DNA of 64,000 nucleotides, taken from the NCBI GenBank assembly GCA_964458255.1, contig CAYWHY010000002.1:1-64000 (forward strand), written 5' to 3'. The position numbers and the translations under genes were made by a program. Shown piece by piece: positions 40,562 through 50,044 of the stretch (position 1 is its first letter; each line of letters begins with the position of its first letter). This DNA comes from Suilimivivens sp964458255. GTDB taxonomy: Bacteria; Bacillota; Clostridia; Lachnospirales; Lachnospiraceae. The notes beneath the pieces are model-generated. The model made no database searches. It worked only from the letters and a program-made list of their open reading frames with translations, and was not told the origin of the DNA.

Positions 40562-41668
40562 ATGATTTTATATATTTTGGTGGCAGTGGGAACGGTTTTT
40601 TTGGGACTGCTTGTGAACAACCGCTGCGAAAGTGTGGGAAACAGAATAAGCAGACAGCAGTTACTGAACGGGTTATGTGTCGTGTTTATTTTTACCGTTT
40701 TGTTTGCCGTTTCGGCCTGCAGGCTGAATGTGGGAAATGATTATGCGAAGTATGTGGAGTTTATGCATCTGGTAAATTGCGATGCATACGTGCCTACGGA
40801 AGTAGGGTTTAACGGCGTTGTAAAGTTCATTTATGCCATCAGCGGATTTGAAAATTTCCTGTTGGTGTTTGCTTTTTTTGCCTTTTTTACAATACTTTTG
40901 TTTCTTGCAGCAATTTATAAGCAGGCTGATTCTTTCGGATTCAGCTTTTTTCTGTTTATGGCCTTCGGCTATTATTTTCAGTCCTTTAATACGGTGCGTT
41001 ACTATCTGGCACTGGCAATTGCATTATATGCGATACCGTATGTGCTTCGTAAGGAATGGGTAAAGTTCATTTTGCTTGTTTTATTGGGAGCAACCTTCCA
41101 CAAGTCATTACTGGTGGTGATTCCGTTGTACTTTCTTGCGTCCGTAAATTGGAAAAAATGGCAGATGGCATTTGCAGCGGTATTTTGTACCACTTTTTTC
41201 TTTATGCAGGATTTTTACTTAAAGGTAGTAGTGTTCCTTTATCCGACGTATGAGGATACCGAGTATTTGGATGGCGGCACCAGCTATGTAAATATAGCAC
41301 GTTGTCTGGCGGTACTTATTCTGGCACTTGTTTGTTACAAAAAGGCAGTAAAAGATAACGAAAGAAACCGCTTTTATTTTTATTGTAATTTAGGAGCACT
41401 GGTTATGTACGTATGCTGTTCTTTTTTGCCGATTATTTCCAGAATCGGATATTATCTGACCATTACACATATTTTCTTTATACCTGTATTGATTGAGAGT
41501 GTAGGGAACGAAAATTTGAAAAAGTTATTCCGCGCAGGTGTGGTACTTGCGGGAATATTGTATTTTGCTTTATTTATGACAAAAGCCGGTGCTGACGGAC
41601 TTAGAATACTGCCTTATGAGACATTTATGTTCCATGAGATGGTACCGATTTTGTCGGATGTAAATTAG
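40562..41668 (+). CDS. EpsG family membrane protein, probable polysaccharide polymerase
   Basis: 368 residues with about ten membrane helices. The EpsG signature is present: SACRLNVGNDYAKYVEFMHL with the conserved Asn-Asp-Tyr, then FNTVRYYLALAIALYAI and ATFHKSLLVVIPLYFLA. EpsG proteins take the Wzy polymerase role in Gram-positive exopolysaccharide clusters. It starts 3 bp after the preceding gene. Confidence 0.88.
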   Translation: MILYILVAVGTVFLGLLVNNRCESVGNRISRQQLLNGLCVVFIFTVLFAVSACRLNVGNDYAKYVEFMHLVNCDAYVPTEVGFNGVVKFIYAISGFENFLLVFAFFAFFTILLFLAAIYKQADSFGFSFFLFMAFGYYFQSFNTVRYYLALAIALYAIPYVLRKEWVKFILLVLLGATFHKSLLVVIPLYFLASVNWKKWQMAFAAVFCTTFFFMQDFYLKVVVFLYPTYEDTEYLDGGTSYVNIARCLAVLILALVCYKKAVKDNERNRFYFYCNLGALVMYVCCSFLPIISRIGYYLTITHIFFIPVLIESVGNENLKKLFRAGVVLAGILYFALFMTKAGADGLRILPYETFMFHEMVPILSDVN

Positions 41669-41680
41669 CGGGAGGGTTAG

Positions 41681-42496
41681 ATGATGCCTTTATTTTCTAT
41701 ATTGGTGGTTTGTTTAAACCCGGGAGAAAAACTGATAAACACGTTGCAGAGTATTTTAAAGCAGACATTTACGGATTATGAGATAGTGATAAAAGACGGG
41801 TTATCTTCAGATGACTCACTTTCTTATGTGGAAGAGCTTGCTGATCAAAGAATCAAAGTGATTGCCAAAAAAGATGCCGGAATTTATGATGCCATGAATC
41901 AGGCAGTGAGCGAGGCAACAGGTAAGTATGTGTATTTTTTGAATTGCGGTGACTTCTTTTATGAGGAAAATGTACTTGCCAAAATGGCGGACAGGATGGT
42001 GAAAAGGCCTTCAGAACAGGGAATCTATTACGGCAATATTTATGAAAGAATGACAAAACAGGTGGTGTATTCCAATCCGCAGATGGATGCGTTTGGCTGT
42101 TACAGAAATGTCCCCTGTCATCAGGCGTGTTTTTATGACAAAAAACTGGTTCTGGCACATCCCTTTGATACAGAATATCGGGTGCGCGCCGATTATGAGC
42201 AGTTTGTGTGGTGTTTTTTTGCAAATGAATTTGAAGATGGTGTGCACTTCTTTTATGAGGATATTCTGATTGCGGATTATGAAGGCGGAGGCTTTTCGGA
42301 AACTAAGGAAAACAGAAAGCTTTCTGCAAGAGAGCATCAGGCAATTGTGCATAAATACATGAGTGGTGGACAAATATTCAAGTACAAATTCATTATGTGG
42401 ATAACCTTAGCTCCGCTTCGCACTAAGATAGCGGAAAATGAAAAAACGGCCGGAATTTACAACCGGCTAAAAAAAATGCTTTATAGAGGAAAATAA
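41681..42496 (+). CDS. GT2 glycosyltransferase (PssD/WcaA-like)
   Basis: 271 residues: FSILVVCLNPGEKLINTLQS, IVIKDGLSSDDS, KDAGIYDAMNQAVSEATGKY and YFLNCGDFFYEENVL are the hallmark segments of the GT2 subgroup common in fucose/colanic-like clusters. MPCHQACFYDKK-like NVPCHQACFYDKKLV follows. One acceptor sugar addition is expected. RBS GGGAGG precedes ATG. Confidence 0.9.
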   Translation: MMPLFSILVVCLNPGEKLINTLQSILKQTFTDYEIVIKDGLSSDDSLSYVEELADQRIKVIAKKDAGIYDAMNQAVSEATGKYVYFLNCGDFFYEENVLAKMADRMVKRPSEQGIYYGNIYERMTKQVVYSNPQMDAFGCYRNVPCHQACFYDKKLVLAHPFDTEYRVRADYEQFVWCFFANEFEDGVHFFYEDILIADYEGGGFSETKENRKLSAREHQAIVHKYMSGGQIFKYKFIMWITLAPLRTKIAENEKTAGIYNRLKKMLYRGK

Positions 42497-42514
42497 GAGG
42501 AGCGGAGAAAGGCC

Positions 42515-43792
42515 ATGAAAAAAATTTTGTGGATTTGCAATATTATGTTGCCGGTGATTGCAAAGGAACTGAAGCTTCCTTACAGTAACAGAGAAGGCTG
42601 GCTTACCGGTATATTTAATGCACTTACGGATGCAAAAGGTGACAGAGAGATGATACTGGGTATTTGTTTCCCGGTGGAAAAGAAGGAAGAGCAGATATGT
42701 CTTACGATAGAAGGGGTACGCTGTTACGGATTTTATGAAAATCTGTCATTGCCGGAGAAATATGACTGTGCAATGGAAGGGCGTTTTGCGGAGATTTTTA
42801 AAGAATTTGAGCCCGATATCATTCATATTTTCGGCACAGAGTTTCCGCATGCACTGGCGGCCGCCAAGGCATTTGGAAAGCCTGATAGAACGCTCCTTTG
42901 CATACAGGGGCTTTGCTATGAAATCGCGAAGGTATATATGGCGAACCTGCCGGAAACGGTATGTAATGCTGCAAGCTTCAGAGACCTTTTGAGGAAGGAT
43001 TCTTTAAAAAGACAACAGGAAAAATTTGTGATAAGGGGAGAGCGTGAGAAGGAAGTGATAAGGCTTTCCGGGCATATCACGGGAAGAACGGATTTTGACA
43101 GGGAAGGAACTGCGCGGATTAATCCGAATGCCTGTTATCATGCCATGGATGAAACCATGAGAAACAGTTTTTATTCCGGTCAGTGGAAACGGGAACAATG
43201 CAGACCGCACAGCATTTTTTTGGGACAGGGGGATTATCCCTTAAAGGGATTTCATTTCCTGTTGGAAGCAATGCCCATCATTTTAAGAAGATATCCCGAT
43301 GCAAAAATTTTTGTTGCGGGAAACAGTATTATCAAAAATGACAGCTTGAAAGATAAAATAAAAATTTCTGCGTATGGGAAGTATTTACTGATGCTGATGG
43401 GAAAATACGGATTGGAAGACAAAGTGGTTGCTCTCGGGAAGCTTTCCGAACAGGAAATGAAAGAGCAGTTTTTAAAGTCAGAAGTATTTATATGCCCTTC
43501 CATATTGGAAAATTCGCCTAATACGATTGGAGAGGCAATGCTTTTAGGTGTGCCGGTGGTAGCAGCTAAAGTGGGAGGGATTCCTGACATGATTACGGAT
43601 GGAGAGGACGGCCTTTTGTTTGAGGGCGGTGACGTAATGGGGCTTGCTGATGCGGTGACAACGATATTTGACAACGAGGGTGATTTGACAGGGCAACTTT
43701 CAAAAGCTGCAAAAACGCGTGCACAGAGTACCCATGACGGAACGAAGAATTATCAGCGTTTGATGGAAATTTACGAAATCATAGGAGCATAG
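42515..43792 (+). CDS. GT4 glycosyltransferase
   Basis: 425 residues of GT-B fold. The N-terminal domain has FEPDIIHIFGTEFPHALAAA. The C-terminal Glycos_transf_1 domain has IFLGQGDYPLKGFHFLLEAM, VFICPSILENSPNTIGEAML and GVPVVAAKVGGIPDMITDG, with the EX7E catalytic spacing around ENSPNTIGE. A retaining nucleotide-sugar transferase. GAGGAGCGG precedes ATG. Confidence 0.92.
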   Translation: MKKILWICNIMLPVIAKELKLPYSNREGWLTGIFNALTDAKGDREMILGICFPVEKKEEQICLTIEGVRCYGFYENLSLPEKYDCAMEGRFAEIFKEFEPDIIHIFGTEFPHALAAAKAFGKPDRTLLCIQGLCYEIAKVYMANLPETVCNAASFRDLLRKDSLKRQQEKFVIRGEREKEVIRLSGHITGRTDFDREGTARINPNACYHAMDETMRNSFYSGQWKREQCRPHSIFLGQGDYPLKGFHFLLEAMPIILRRYPDAKIFVAGNSIIKNDSLKDKIKISAYGKYLLMLMGKYGLEDKVVALGKLSEQEMKEQFLKSEVFICPSILENSPNTIGEAMLLGVPVVAAKVGGIPDMITDGEDGLLFEGGDVMGLADAVTTIFDNEGDLTGQLSKAAKTRAQSTHDGTKNYQRLMEIYEIIGA

Positions 43793-43794
43793 AG

Positions 43795-45015
43795 ATGACA
43801 ATTACTTTTTTGTCTAATTACATCAATCATCATCAGATTCCTTTTTGTGATGCCTGTTATGAGCTCCTTGGGGAAGATTTTCAGTTTGTGCAGGCAAGTC
43901 CCATGGAACAGGAACGGGTTGCCATGGGGTGGCATACGGACGGGGATGCGCTTCCTTATGTGCACTGTCTGTATGAGGAAGAAGAGACATGCCTTAAGCT
44001 GATAGGAGAGAGCGATATTCTGCTGGCCGGCTGGAGCGGGCGCGAGGATTTGGTGCAGAAAAGACTTCTTGCGGGAAAACCGGTACTACGTGTCAGCGAG
44101 CGTATTTATCGTGAAGGGCAGTGGAAAGCAATTTCGCCAAGAGGCTTATTTAACAAATATAAGGAACATTTCAGGTTTCGGAAAAGTCAGGCGTATCTGC
44201 TTTGTGCAGGGGCCTATGTAGCTTCTGACTTTCATTTGATTTGTTCTTACCCCGGAAAAATGTATAAATGGGGATATTTTCCGGAAACAGTGTTTTATAC
44301 CGATGAGCAGTGGGAAAAGCTGAAGACAAAAGAAGGGACGCTTTCCATCGTATGGGCAGGAAGGTTTATTCCTCTGAAGCACCCTGAATTCATGATTCGG
44401 TTGGCAGAAGAGCTGAAGAACAGGACAGAACTATGGGAGAATCAGCCTTTTACAGATTTTCATATCCATATGGCCGGTGGCGGCGAGATGGAGCAGGAGC
44501 TGATAACGGCAGCAAAGGAAAAAGGCGTGTCGGATAAAATTACTTTTCACGGTTTTATGAAGCCGGAAAAGGTAAGAACAGTCATGGAGAAGTGCCATAT
44601 TCACATATTTACCAGCAATCATTTAGAGGGCTGGGGCGCGGTAGTAAATGAAGCGATGAACAGCGGATGTGCGGAAGTGGCAAATGTTCAGGTGGGAGCC
44701 GCTCCGTATCTGATTTCTCATGGGGAGAACGGAATGGTTTATCCGGACGGAAGCTTTGAGAAGATGGAAGAGGCAGTTTTGTATTTGATAAAAAATCCTT
44801 TGAGAAGGGAAGAAATGGGTAGAAATGCCTATAAAACCATTACATCCCTTTGGAATGCAGGGCAGGCAGCAAAAGAGCTTGTGCGGTTTGCAAAAGGGAT
44901 TTTGGAAGGAAGGCCGCAGGCAGCAAAAGAGGGCCCTTTCAGTGCAGCACCGGTAATTTCACCCGGTAAAATGTATGAATATCTGATGAAGGAAAGTGAA
45001 GAAAATGTCCCGTAA
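43795..45015 (+). CDS. GT4 glycosyltransferase
   Basis: 406 residues, GT-B fold. The N-terminal domain begins ITFLSNYINHHQIPFCDACYE, a form often seen in capsule clusters. The C-terminal domain has LSIVWAGRFIPLKHPEFMIRLAEEL, then HIFTSNHLEGWGAVVNEAMNSG (EX7E: ...EGWGAVVNE). It begins 2 bp after the previous stop, so the two are coupled. Probably a retaining transferase working in the same repeat unit. Confidence 0.9.
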   Translation: MTITFLSNYINHHQIPFCDACYELLGEDFQFVQASPMEQERVAMGWHTDGDALPYVHCLYEEEETCLKLIGESDILLAGWSGREDLVQKRLLAGKPVLRVSERIYREGQWKAISPRGLFNKYKEHFRFRKSQAYLLCAGAYVASDFHLICSYPGKMYKWGYFPETVFYTDEQWEKLKTKEGTLSIVWAGRFIPLKHPEFMIRLAEELKNRTELWENQPFTDFHIHMAGGGEMEQELITAAKEKGVSDKITFHGFMKPEKVRTVMEKCHIHIFTSNHLEGWGAVVNEAMNSGCAEVANVQVGAAPYLISHGENGMVYPDGSFEKMEEAVLYLIKNPLRREEMGRNAYKTITSLWNAGQAAKELVRFAKGILEGRPQAAKEGPFSAAPVISPGKMYEYLMKESEENVP

Positions 45016-45037
45016 CAGGACAAAAGGAAGGTTAATC

Positions 45038-46042
45038 ATGGAACAAAGACAGGAGCCGGTACTTGTTAGTGTCATTGTACCGATTTACAATATTGTGGAA
45101 TGGCTTCCGAGATGTGTGGATTCCATTCGCAGACAGACCTATCGGAATTTGGAAATTATACTGGTGGATGACGGTTCCACCGACAATAGCGGCGCCATGG
45201 CAGAAAAATTCGCCTTGGAGGATAAAAGAGTGCGTGTTTTCCACAAGGAAAACGGCGGCGTTTCCTCAGCAAGAAATTTGGGGATTGAAAAGGCAAGAGG
45301 AGAGTATATCGGCTTTGTGGACAGTGATGACTACATTGAACCGGAAATGTACGAAAGACTTCTGGCTGTTGCTTTAAATGAAAATCTTCTGATGGTACAG
45401 ACTTCCAGAGATGAAAGGGACGAGCTGGGAAATCGGTTGCCCGATGTGTGTATCCCACCGGAAAAACCGGAATTGTGGGAATGTGACAGATTTATGCGAG
45501 AGCTTCTTTTGCACAAAGGGGACTGCTCTTTTTGTACTAAGCTGACGCATGCTTCTCTTCTTAAGGCAGAGCGTTTTCCGGAGGGAGAGCTGAATGAGGA
45601 TTTCAGACTTTTGCTAAATCTGCTGCCCCAAATTCCTGCAATAGCAATATTGCCGGAGCAGGATTATCATGTGTTCTATCGTTACGGAAGTAATACCAGA
45701 ACAAAGGATCAAGAAGTATTTCCTAAAGTTTTTACGGATATTGTGCGGAATGCGGACAGAGTGGAAGAAATGGTGGCAAAGAAATATCCGGATTTGAAGG
45801 AAGAGGCAGTACGGTTTGCCTTATACCAGCGGCTTGACTATTTACTGCATATTCCGATTTCCATGATGAAAAAGAACAATGAGTTTTATGTACAGGTCTG
45901 CCGTTATGTGAAAGCGCATCGGGGGGATATACGGAAGAATCCGTATCTGACCGAAAAAAACAGACAGTATTTGCTGCTGTTTTCCTATGCACCGGCTTTG
46001 GTAAGAAAGGTACACAGAATATTAAAAAAGTGGAGTAAGTAA
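45038..46042 (+). CDS. GT2 glycosyltransferase
   Basis: 334 residues. VSVIVPIYNIVEWLPRCVDS, ILVDDGSTDNSGAMA, ENGGVSSARNLGIEKARGEY and the metal motif FVDSDDYIEP form a textbook GT2 core, followed by a helical C-terminal region rich in basic residues. ATG 45038 has AGGAAGG 6-12 nt upstream; the upstream in-frame ATG at 44996 lies within the preceding gene. The stop overlaps the start of the next gene by 1 bp. Confidence 0.9.
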   Translation: MEQRQEPVLVSVIVPIYNIVEWLPRCVDSIRRQTYRNLEIILVDDGSTDNSGAMAEKFALEDKRVRVFHKENGGVSSARNLGIEKARGEYIGFVDSDDYIEPEMYERLLAVALNENLLMVQTSRDERDELGNRLPDVCIPPEKPELWECDRFMRELLLHKGDCSFCTKLTHASLLKAERFPEGELNEDFRLLLNLLPQIPAIAILPEQDYHVFYRYGSNTRTKDQEVFPKVFTDIVRNADRVEEMVAKKYPDLKEEAVRFALYQRLDYLLHIPISMMKKNNEFYVQVCRYVKAHRGDIRKNPYLTEKNRQYLLLFSYAPALVRKVHRILKKWSK

Positions 46043-47679
46043 TGAAGTTTTTTAATCATCCGCAAGGGACAACAAAAAACAGAATGATAGGAGTGTTGCC
46101 GGTTCTGTTATTGCTTTTACAGCTTGGCACGCTGGTTTATTATGGAAACAGGAAGAGCGGTTTTCATGAGGATGAGTTGTATTCTTATTATTCGACGAAT
46201 AAGACTGCCGGACTTTTTGTAGAAGACAGAAGCTGGCAGGAGAGGGATGAATTTCGCAATGACTTTGTGGTGCTTGAAAATGAGCAGTTTCGGTATGGCG
46301 TGGTAAAGCAGATGCAGTCATGGGATGTACATCCGCCGTTTTACTATTATATTTTGCATACGTTTTGCTCTCTTTTCCCGGGAGTGTTCAGCAAATGGCT
46401 TGGAATTGCCGTAAATCTCATTGCTTATATTCCCTGTTATTTTCTGTTGTTTTATCTGGTTAAGACGACTGTGACGGCGGGAAAAGAAAAAGAGAGGCAT
46501 TATGCAGCGAGTCTGGCGTTTGCAGTTTGCCTTTTCTGGGGCTTTAGTGCAGCGGTTATTTCCGGAGTTATGTTTATCAGGATGTACCAGCTCCTTACTT
46601 TATTTGTTTTGGCATTATCATGTCTCCATGCAAAAGCATGGAAGGAGGAAAAGTTTGGACTGTCATTCTGTCTGCCCCTTACGATGATAGTGTTTTTGGG
46701 TTTTCTGACACAGTATTATTACATTATTTTTCATGTGTTTTTGGGAGCCGGTTTTTGTTTTCTGCTCTTTAGAGCAAAGAGAATAAAAGAGATGTTCGGG
46801 TATGTGTTATCCTGCGTCATAGGATTAGGTGCGGCATTGCTGTATTACCCATCTTCTTTGTCACATATTTTCAGAGGTTACAGAGGAACGGAAGCTGTAA
46901 ACGAGTTTGGTAATGCGGATAATACGCTTGACAGACTTCGTTTTTTTGCGGGGTTGTTTGATGATTATGTGTTAAATGATACCTTGGTGCTTTTCCTTTT
47001 GATGATTTGCTTAGGCCGGATGACGGTTTATACCTTAAGAAAAATTGGCCGTTTACCTGCCGCAGAAAAGGGCGGAAAGAAAACACAGCTGTTAGGGTTG
47101 TGGCTGTTTGTGGGCATGGGTTACTTTTTTACCATTTCAAAAACAGCACTGCTTTTAGGCGAAACGTCAAACCGTTATCAGCTGCCTGTTTACGGGATTT
47201 TGCTGTTTTTACTGCTTTACTATACCATAGAGCCGTTAAGGATTCTTTTTAAAGGATTTCCAAAAAGAAGAGGAATAGTTACTGCGGTAATACTTATCGT
47301 TATTTTCCTGATTGATGTAACTGCCCTTATGCGGAACAAAGTCTTTTTCCTTTATGAAGAGGAAAAAGAAATGATGGAATATGTTATGGAAAATAACGAT
47401 GTTCCGGTAGTTGTTTTTTATAGAGAGGATTCGTCTGCCAATGTATGGCGCCTTTCCAATCAGCTGATGGTATATCCCCGCATTTATCTGGCAAGCCAGG
47501 ACAACGAGGAAAAGATAACGGACAGTACGATTGCAGACAGTACGCGTCTGCTTGTGTATGTGGCGGATAAGGATGATAAAGAGAAATGTCTTGAAAATCT
47601 GCTGGCAGGCAATAAGAAGCTTTCTTCTTATGAAGAGGTGGCAAGGAAAGGGCTTTGGACGCTTTATGAAATGCATTGA
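46042..47679 (+). CDS. GT-C membrane glycosyltransferase (GT39/ArnT-like)
   Basis: 545 residues with about eleven membrane helices. The first extracellular loop holds the acidic GT-C motif GFHEDELYSYYSTNK (Asp/Glu catalytic region), and WDVHPPFYYYILH is the second conserved site. Such enzymes use polyprenyl-phosphate sugars on the outer face. The GtrB-like enzyme at 35519 could supply them, so the cluster ends with an outside modification step. The last 100 residues form a soluble alpha/beta domain. Confidence 0.88.
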   Translation: MKFFNHPQGTTKNRMIGVLPVLLLLLQLGTLVYYGNRKSGFHEDELYSYYSTNKTAGLFVEDRSWQERDEFRNDFVVLENEQFRYGVVKQMQSWDVHPPFYYYILHTFCSLFPGVFSKWLGIAVNLIAYIPCYFLLFYLVKTTVTAGKEKERHYAASLAFAVCLFWGFSAAVISGVMFIRMYQLLTLFVLALSCLHAKAWKEEKFGLSFCLPLTMIVFLGFLTQYYYIIFHVFLGAGFCFLLFRAKRIKEMFGYVLSCVIGLGAALLYYPSSLSHIFRGYRGTEAVNEFGNADNTLDRLRFFAGLFDDYVLNDTLVLFLLMICLGRMTVYTLRKIGRLPAAEKGGKKTQLLGLWLFVGMGYFFTISKTALLLGETSNRYQLPVYGILLFLLLYYTIEPLRILFKGFPKRRGIVTAVILIVIFLIDVTALMRNKVFFLYEEEKEMMEYVMENNDVPVVVFYREDSSANVWRLSNQLMVYPRIYLASQDNEEKITDSTIADSTRLLVYVADKDDKEKCLENLLAGNKKLSSYEEVARKGLWTLYEMH

Positions 47680-47701
47680 CAGTGAGTAATCGAAAAACAA
47701 T

Positions 47702-47730
47702 TTGCCGTTATCATTGTTTCATGTTAAAAT
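47702..47730 (+). promoter_or_regulatory. Promoter of the PseB-like gene
   Basis: TTGCCG (47702-47707), 17-bp spacer, TAAAAT (47725-47730). It lies 43 bp before the start and separates the gene from the exopolysaccharide cluster. Confidence 0.55.
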
Positions 47731-47772
47731 GAACGGAAAGAGTAAATTTTGAACTTAGCGGAGGCTTTTATT

Positions 47773-48771
47773 ATGCTGTTAGATAATAAGACAATATTAA
47801 TTACAGGGGGGACAGGTTCTTTTGGTAAATGCTTTACCAAGTATGTACTGACTCACTATAATCCCAAGAAGATTATTATTTATTCCAGGGATGAGTTTAA
47901 GCAGTTTATTATGCAGAATGAATTCAGGGAATATGCAGATAAGCTTCGTTTCTTTATCGGAGATGTAAGAGATAAGGAAAGAATGTTAAGGGCATTTGAC
48001 GGCGTGGATTATGTTATTCATGCAGCAGCCTTAAAACAGGTGCCTGCCTGCGAATACAACCCGAACGAGGCCATTAAGACTAACATCCACGGTGCACAGA
48101 ATGTAATTGATGCGGCACTTGATAGCAATGTTAAAAAGGTAGTGGCATTGTCGACGGATAAAGCGGTTAATCCCGTAAACCTTTACGGAGGTACCAAGTT
48201 AGTATCGGACAAGCTGTTTATTGCAGCAAATGCTTATGCGGGAACAAAGGATATCAACTTCTCCATCGTCCGCTATGGCAACGTGGCAGGAAGCCGTGGT
48301 TCTGTTATTCCGAAATTCTATGATATGATTAAGAAGGGATGTACGGAACTTACCATTACGGATTATCGTATGACACGTTTCTGGATTAGTTTAACACAGG
48401 GCGTGGAACTGGTGATTAAGGCATTAGAAGAAGCTACCGGTGGTGAAACCTTTATCTCCAAAATTCCTTCCTTTAAGATTTCGGATTTGGCAGAGGCTAT
48501 GCTTCCCGGATGTAAGACCAGGGAAATCGGTATTTATCCGGGTGAGAAGCTTCATGAGATTATGGTCACAAAAGAGGACTCCGCAACGACTTATGAGTAT
48601 GATAAGCACTTTATTGTATATCCTCAGGTTACATGGAATGATAAACAAAAGGTTGCTCCGGGTGGCAGGAAGGTAGAAGACGGTTTTTCTTACAGCTCTG
48701 ACAACAATACAGAGTGGCTTACCGTAGAACAAATCAAAGAATTGTTAAAAACAGTGGATCTTGAGAAATAA
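47773..48771 (+). CDS. pseB: UDP-GlcNAc 4,6-dehydratase (PseB/CapE-like)
   Basis: 332 residues, short-chain dehydrogenase. The NAD-binding start ILITGGTGSFGK, catalytic VALSTDKAVNPVN and LYGGTK (YxxxK type with the PseB-like Thr-Asp-Lys) and HAAALKQVPACEYNPNEAIK are all present. The family converts UDP-GlcNAc to UDP-4-keto-6-deoxy sugar, either inverting (PseB) or for fucosamine (CapE/WbjB). The length fits PseB (about 333). No pseC/pseF partner follows in the window. ATG 47773 has GCGGAGG about 12 nt upstream. Confidence 0.88.
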   Translation: MLLDNKTILITGGTGSFGKCFTKYVLTHYNPKKIIIYSRDEFKQFIMQNEFREYADKLRFFIGDVRDKERMLRAFDGVDYVIHAAALKQVPACEYNPNEAIKTNIHGAQNVIDAALDSNVKKVVALSTDKAVNPVNLYGGTKLVSDKLFIAANAYAGTKDINFSIVRYGNVAGSRGSVIPKFYDMIKKGCTELTITDYRMTRFWISLTQGVELVIKALEEATGGETFISKIPSFKISDLAEAMLPGCKTREIGIYPGEKLHEIMVTKEDSATTYEYDKHFIVYPQVTWNDKQKVAPGGRKVEDGFSYSSDNNTEWLTVEQIKELLKTVDLEK

Positions 48772-48787
48772 TTGCATAGAATAATAA

Positions 48788-48820
48788 AAGGTACGTTGGA
48801 TATCCCAAGGTACCTTTTTT
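48788..48820 (+). terminator. Terminator after the PseB-like gene
   Basis: AAGGTAC plus TTGG pairs with CCAA plus GTACCTT (single mismatch or bulge), followed by T-rich sequence. Confidence 0.8.
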
Positions 48821-48842
48821 ACTCCTATGAAAGGGGAAGGGT

Positions 48843-49943
48843 ATGGATATTAAAGTAAGGGAAGCATATTTGAAAAAGGCGATGGAATTACATGCCACAT
48901 ATCCGGTGGTGGATGCACATTTGGATCTTGCGGGAGAAATTCTTCTGCGCCGGCAGGCGGGAGAAAAGGATATTATTCGAAGATATTATTTGGAAAATTG
49001 GAAAAGGGCAGGGATAAAGCTGATAGTATCTTCTGTTTATGTTCCTACCAAAATTCTGAATGAACGGGGAATACAAGGGGCATGGGAAGATACCCTTATG
49101 CAGATTGATGCACTGAAAGAGGATTGTGATTCTATGAAAGAAATTTTCCTTGTCACTTGTAAAAACGATTTGGAACATATTCCGGAAGAAAACAGAATCG
49201 GTATTCTGCTTTATATGGAAGGGCTTGACTGTATCGGAAGAGAGGAAAAACGGCTTGATGAACTGCACAGCATGGGGGTACGCGGAGCTTCTCTTACATG
49301 GAGCCGCGAAAATGCTTTGGCAACAGGCTGTTGCAAAGCCGGTGAATACAGACAGATATCGGGAGGTCTTACGGAGTTTGGGAAACAGATTGTAAGAAAA
49401 ATGGAAGAAATGCATTGGTTTCTTGATATCAGCCATTTAAATGATGATGGATTTGAAGATATTGCCGTACTTACAAAGAAGCCTTTTCTGGCAACTCATT
49501 CCTGTGCAAGAGCCGTTTATGACAATTACAGAAATCTTACCGACAGCCAGATGAAGAGGCTTTCAGGTAAGGGAGGCATTATAGGGCTGAATGGCTGTCG
49601 ATTCATTGCAGGATCTAAGGGCGGCAATCACCTGGAAATGCTTTGCCGTCATGCAGAGTATGAAGTGGAAAAGGTGGGGGCAGAGCATGTTGGTTTTGGT
49701 TTTGATTTGTGCGATTCATATGACAGAGCTTTTTATGTGCTTCAAAAAGAAAAAGACGCAAATCTACCGCCACCGAAAGAAGCGGACTGCCTTCTTAATC
49801 ATGGACAGATACCGCTTCTTACGGCAGCTCTTTTACAAAGAGGCATGAAGGAGAAGGATGTGATTGCCATTATGGGAGGAAGTTTCCTTGCCTGTTTTAA
49901 GGAAATTCTGCCGGAAGAGCAGTTTGAAGGAGAAGGGGATTAA
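48843..49943 (+). CDS. Membrane dipeptidase family protein (M19)
   Basis: 366 residues, renal dipeptidase-like TIM barrel that binds two zincs. VVDAHLDLAGE is the HxD motif, LYMEGLDCIG provides the bridging Glu, WFLDISHLNDDG and LATHSCARAVY provide the later His residues, and VGFGFDLCDSYD the Asp. It lacks a signal peptide, so it is cytoplasmic. It probably hydrolyses dipeptides, including D-Ala type. AAAGGGGAAGGGT precedes ATG. It stands alone between two terminators/promoters. Confidence 0.9.
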   Translation: MDIKVREAYLKKAMELHATYPVVDAHLDLAGEILLRRQAGEKDIIRRYYLENWKRAGIKLIVSSVYVPTKILNERGIQGAWEDTLMQIDALKEDCDSMKEIFLVTCKNDLEHIPEENRIGILLYMEGLDCIGREEKRLDELHSMGVRGASLTWSRENALATGCCKAGEYRQISGGLTEFGKQIVRKMEEMHWFLDISHLNDDGFEDIAVLTKKPFLATHSCARAVYDNYRNLTDSQMKRLSGKGGIIGLNGCRFIAGSKGGNHLEMLCRHAEYEVEKVGAEHVGFGFDLCDSYDRAFYVLQKEKDANLPPPKEADCLLNHGQIPLLTAALLQRGMKEKDVIAIMGGSFLACFKEILPEEQFEGEGD

Positions 49944-49981
49944 ATTATAACATTTCGACAGATTTGAGTAACATTACTAAC

Positions 49982-50010
49982 TTGTGAAGTACCGTAATAA
50001 TTGTTACAAT
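49982..50010 (+). promoter_or_regulatory. Promoter of galE
   Basis: TTGTGA (49982-49987), 17-bp spacer, TACAAT (50005-50010), 35 bp before the start of galE. Confidence 0.65.
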
Positions 50011-50044
50011 GTTAGTGTAAGTGAGAAGGAAGGGAGGCAACAAA

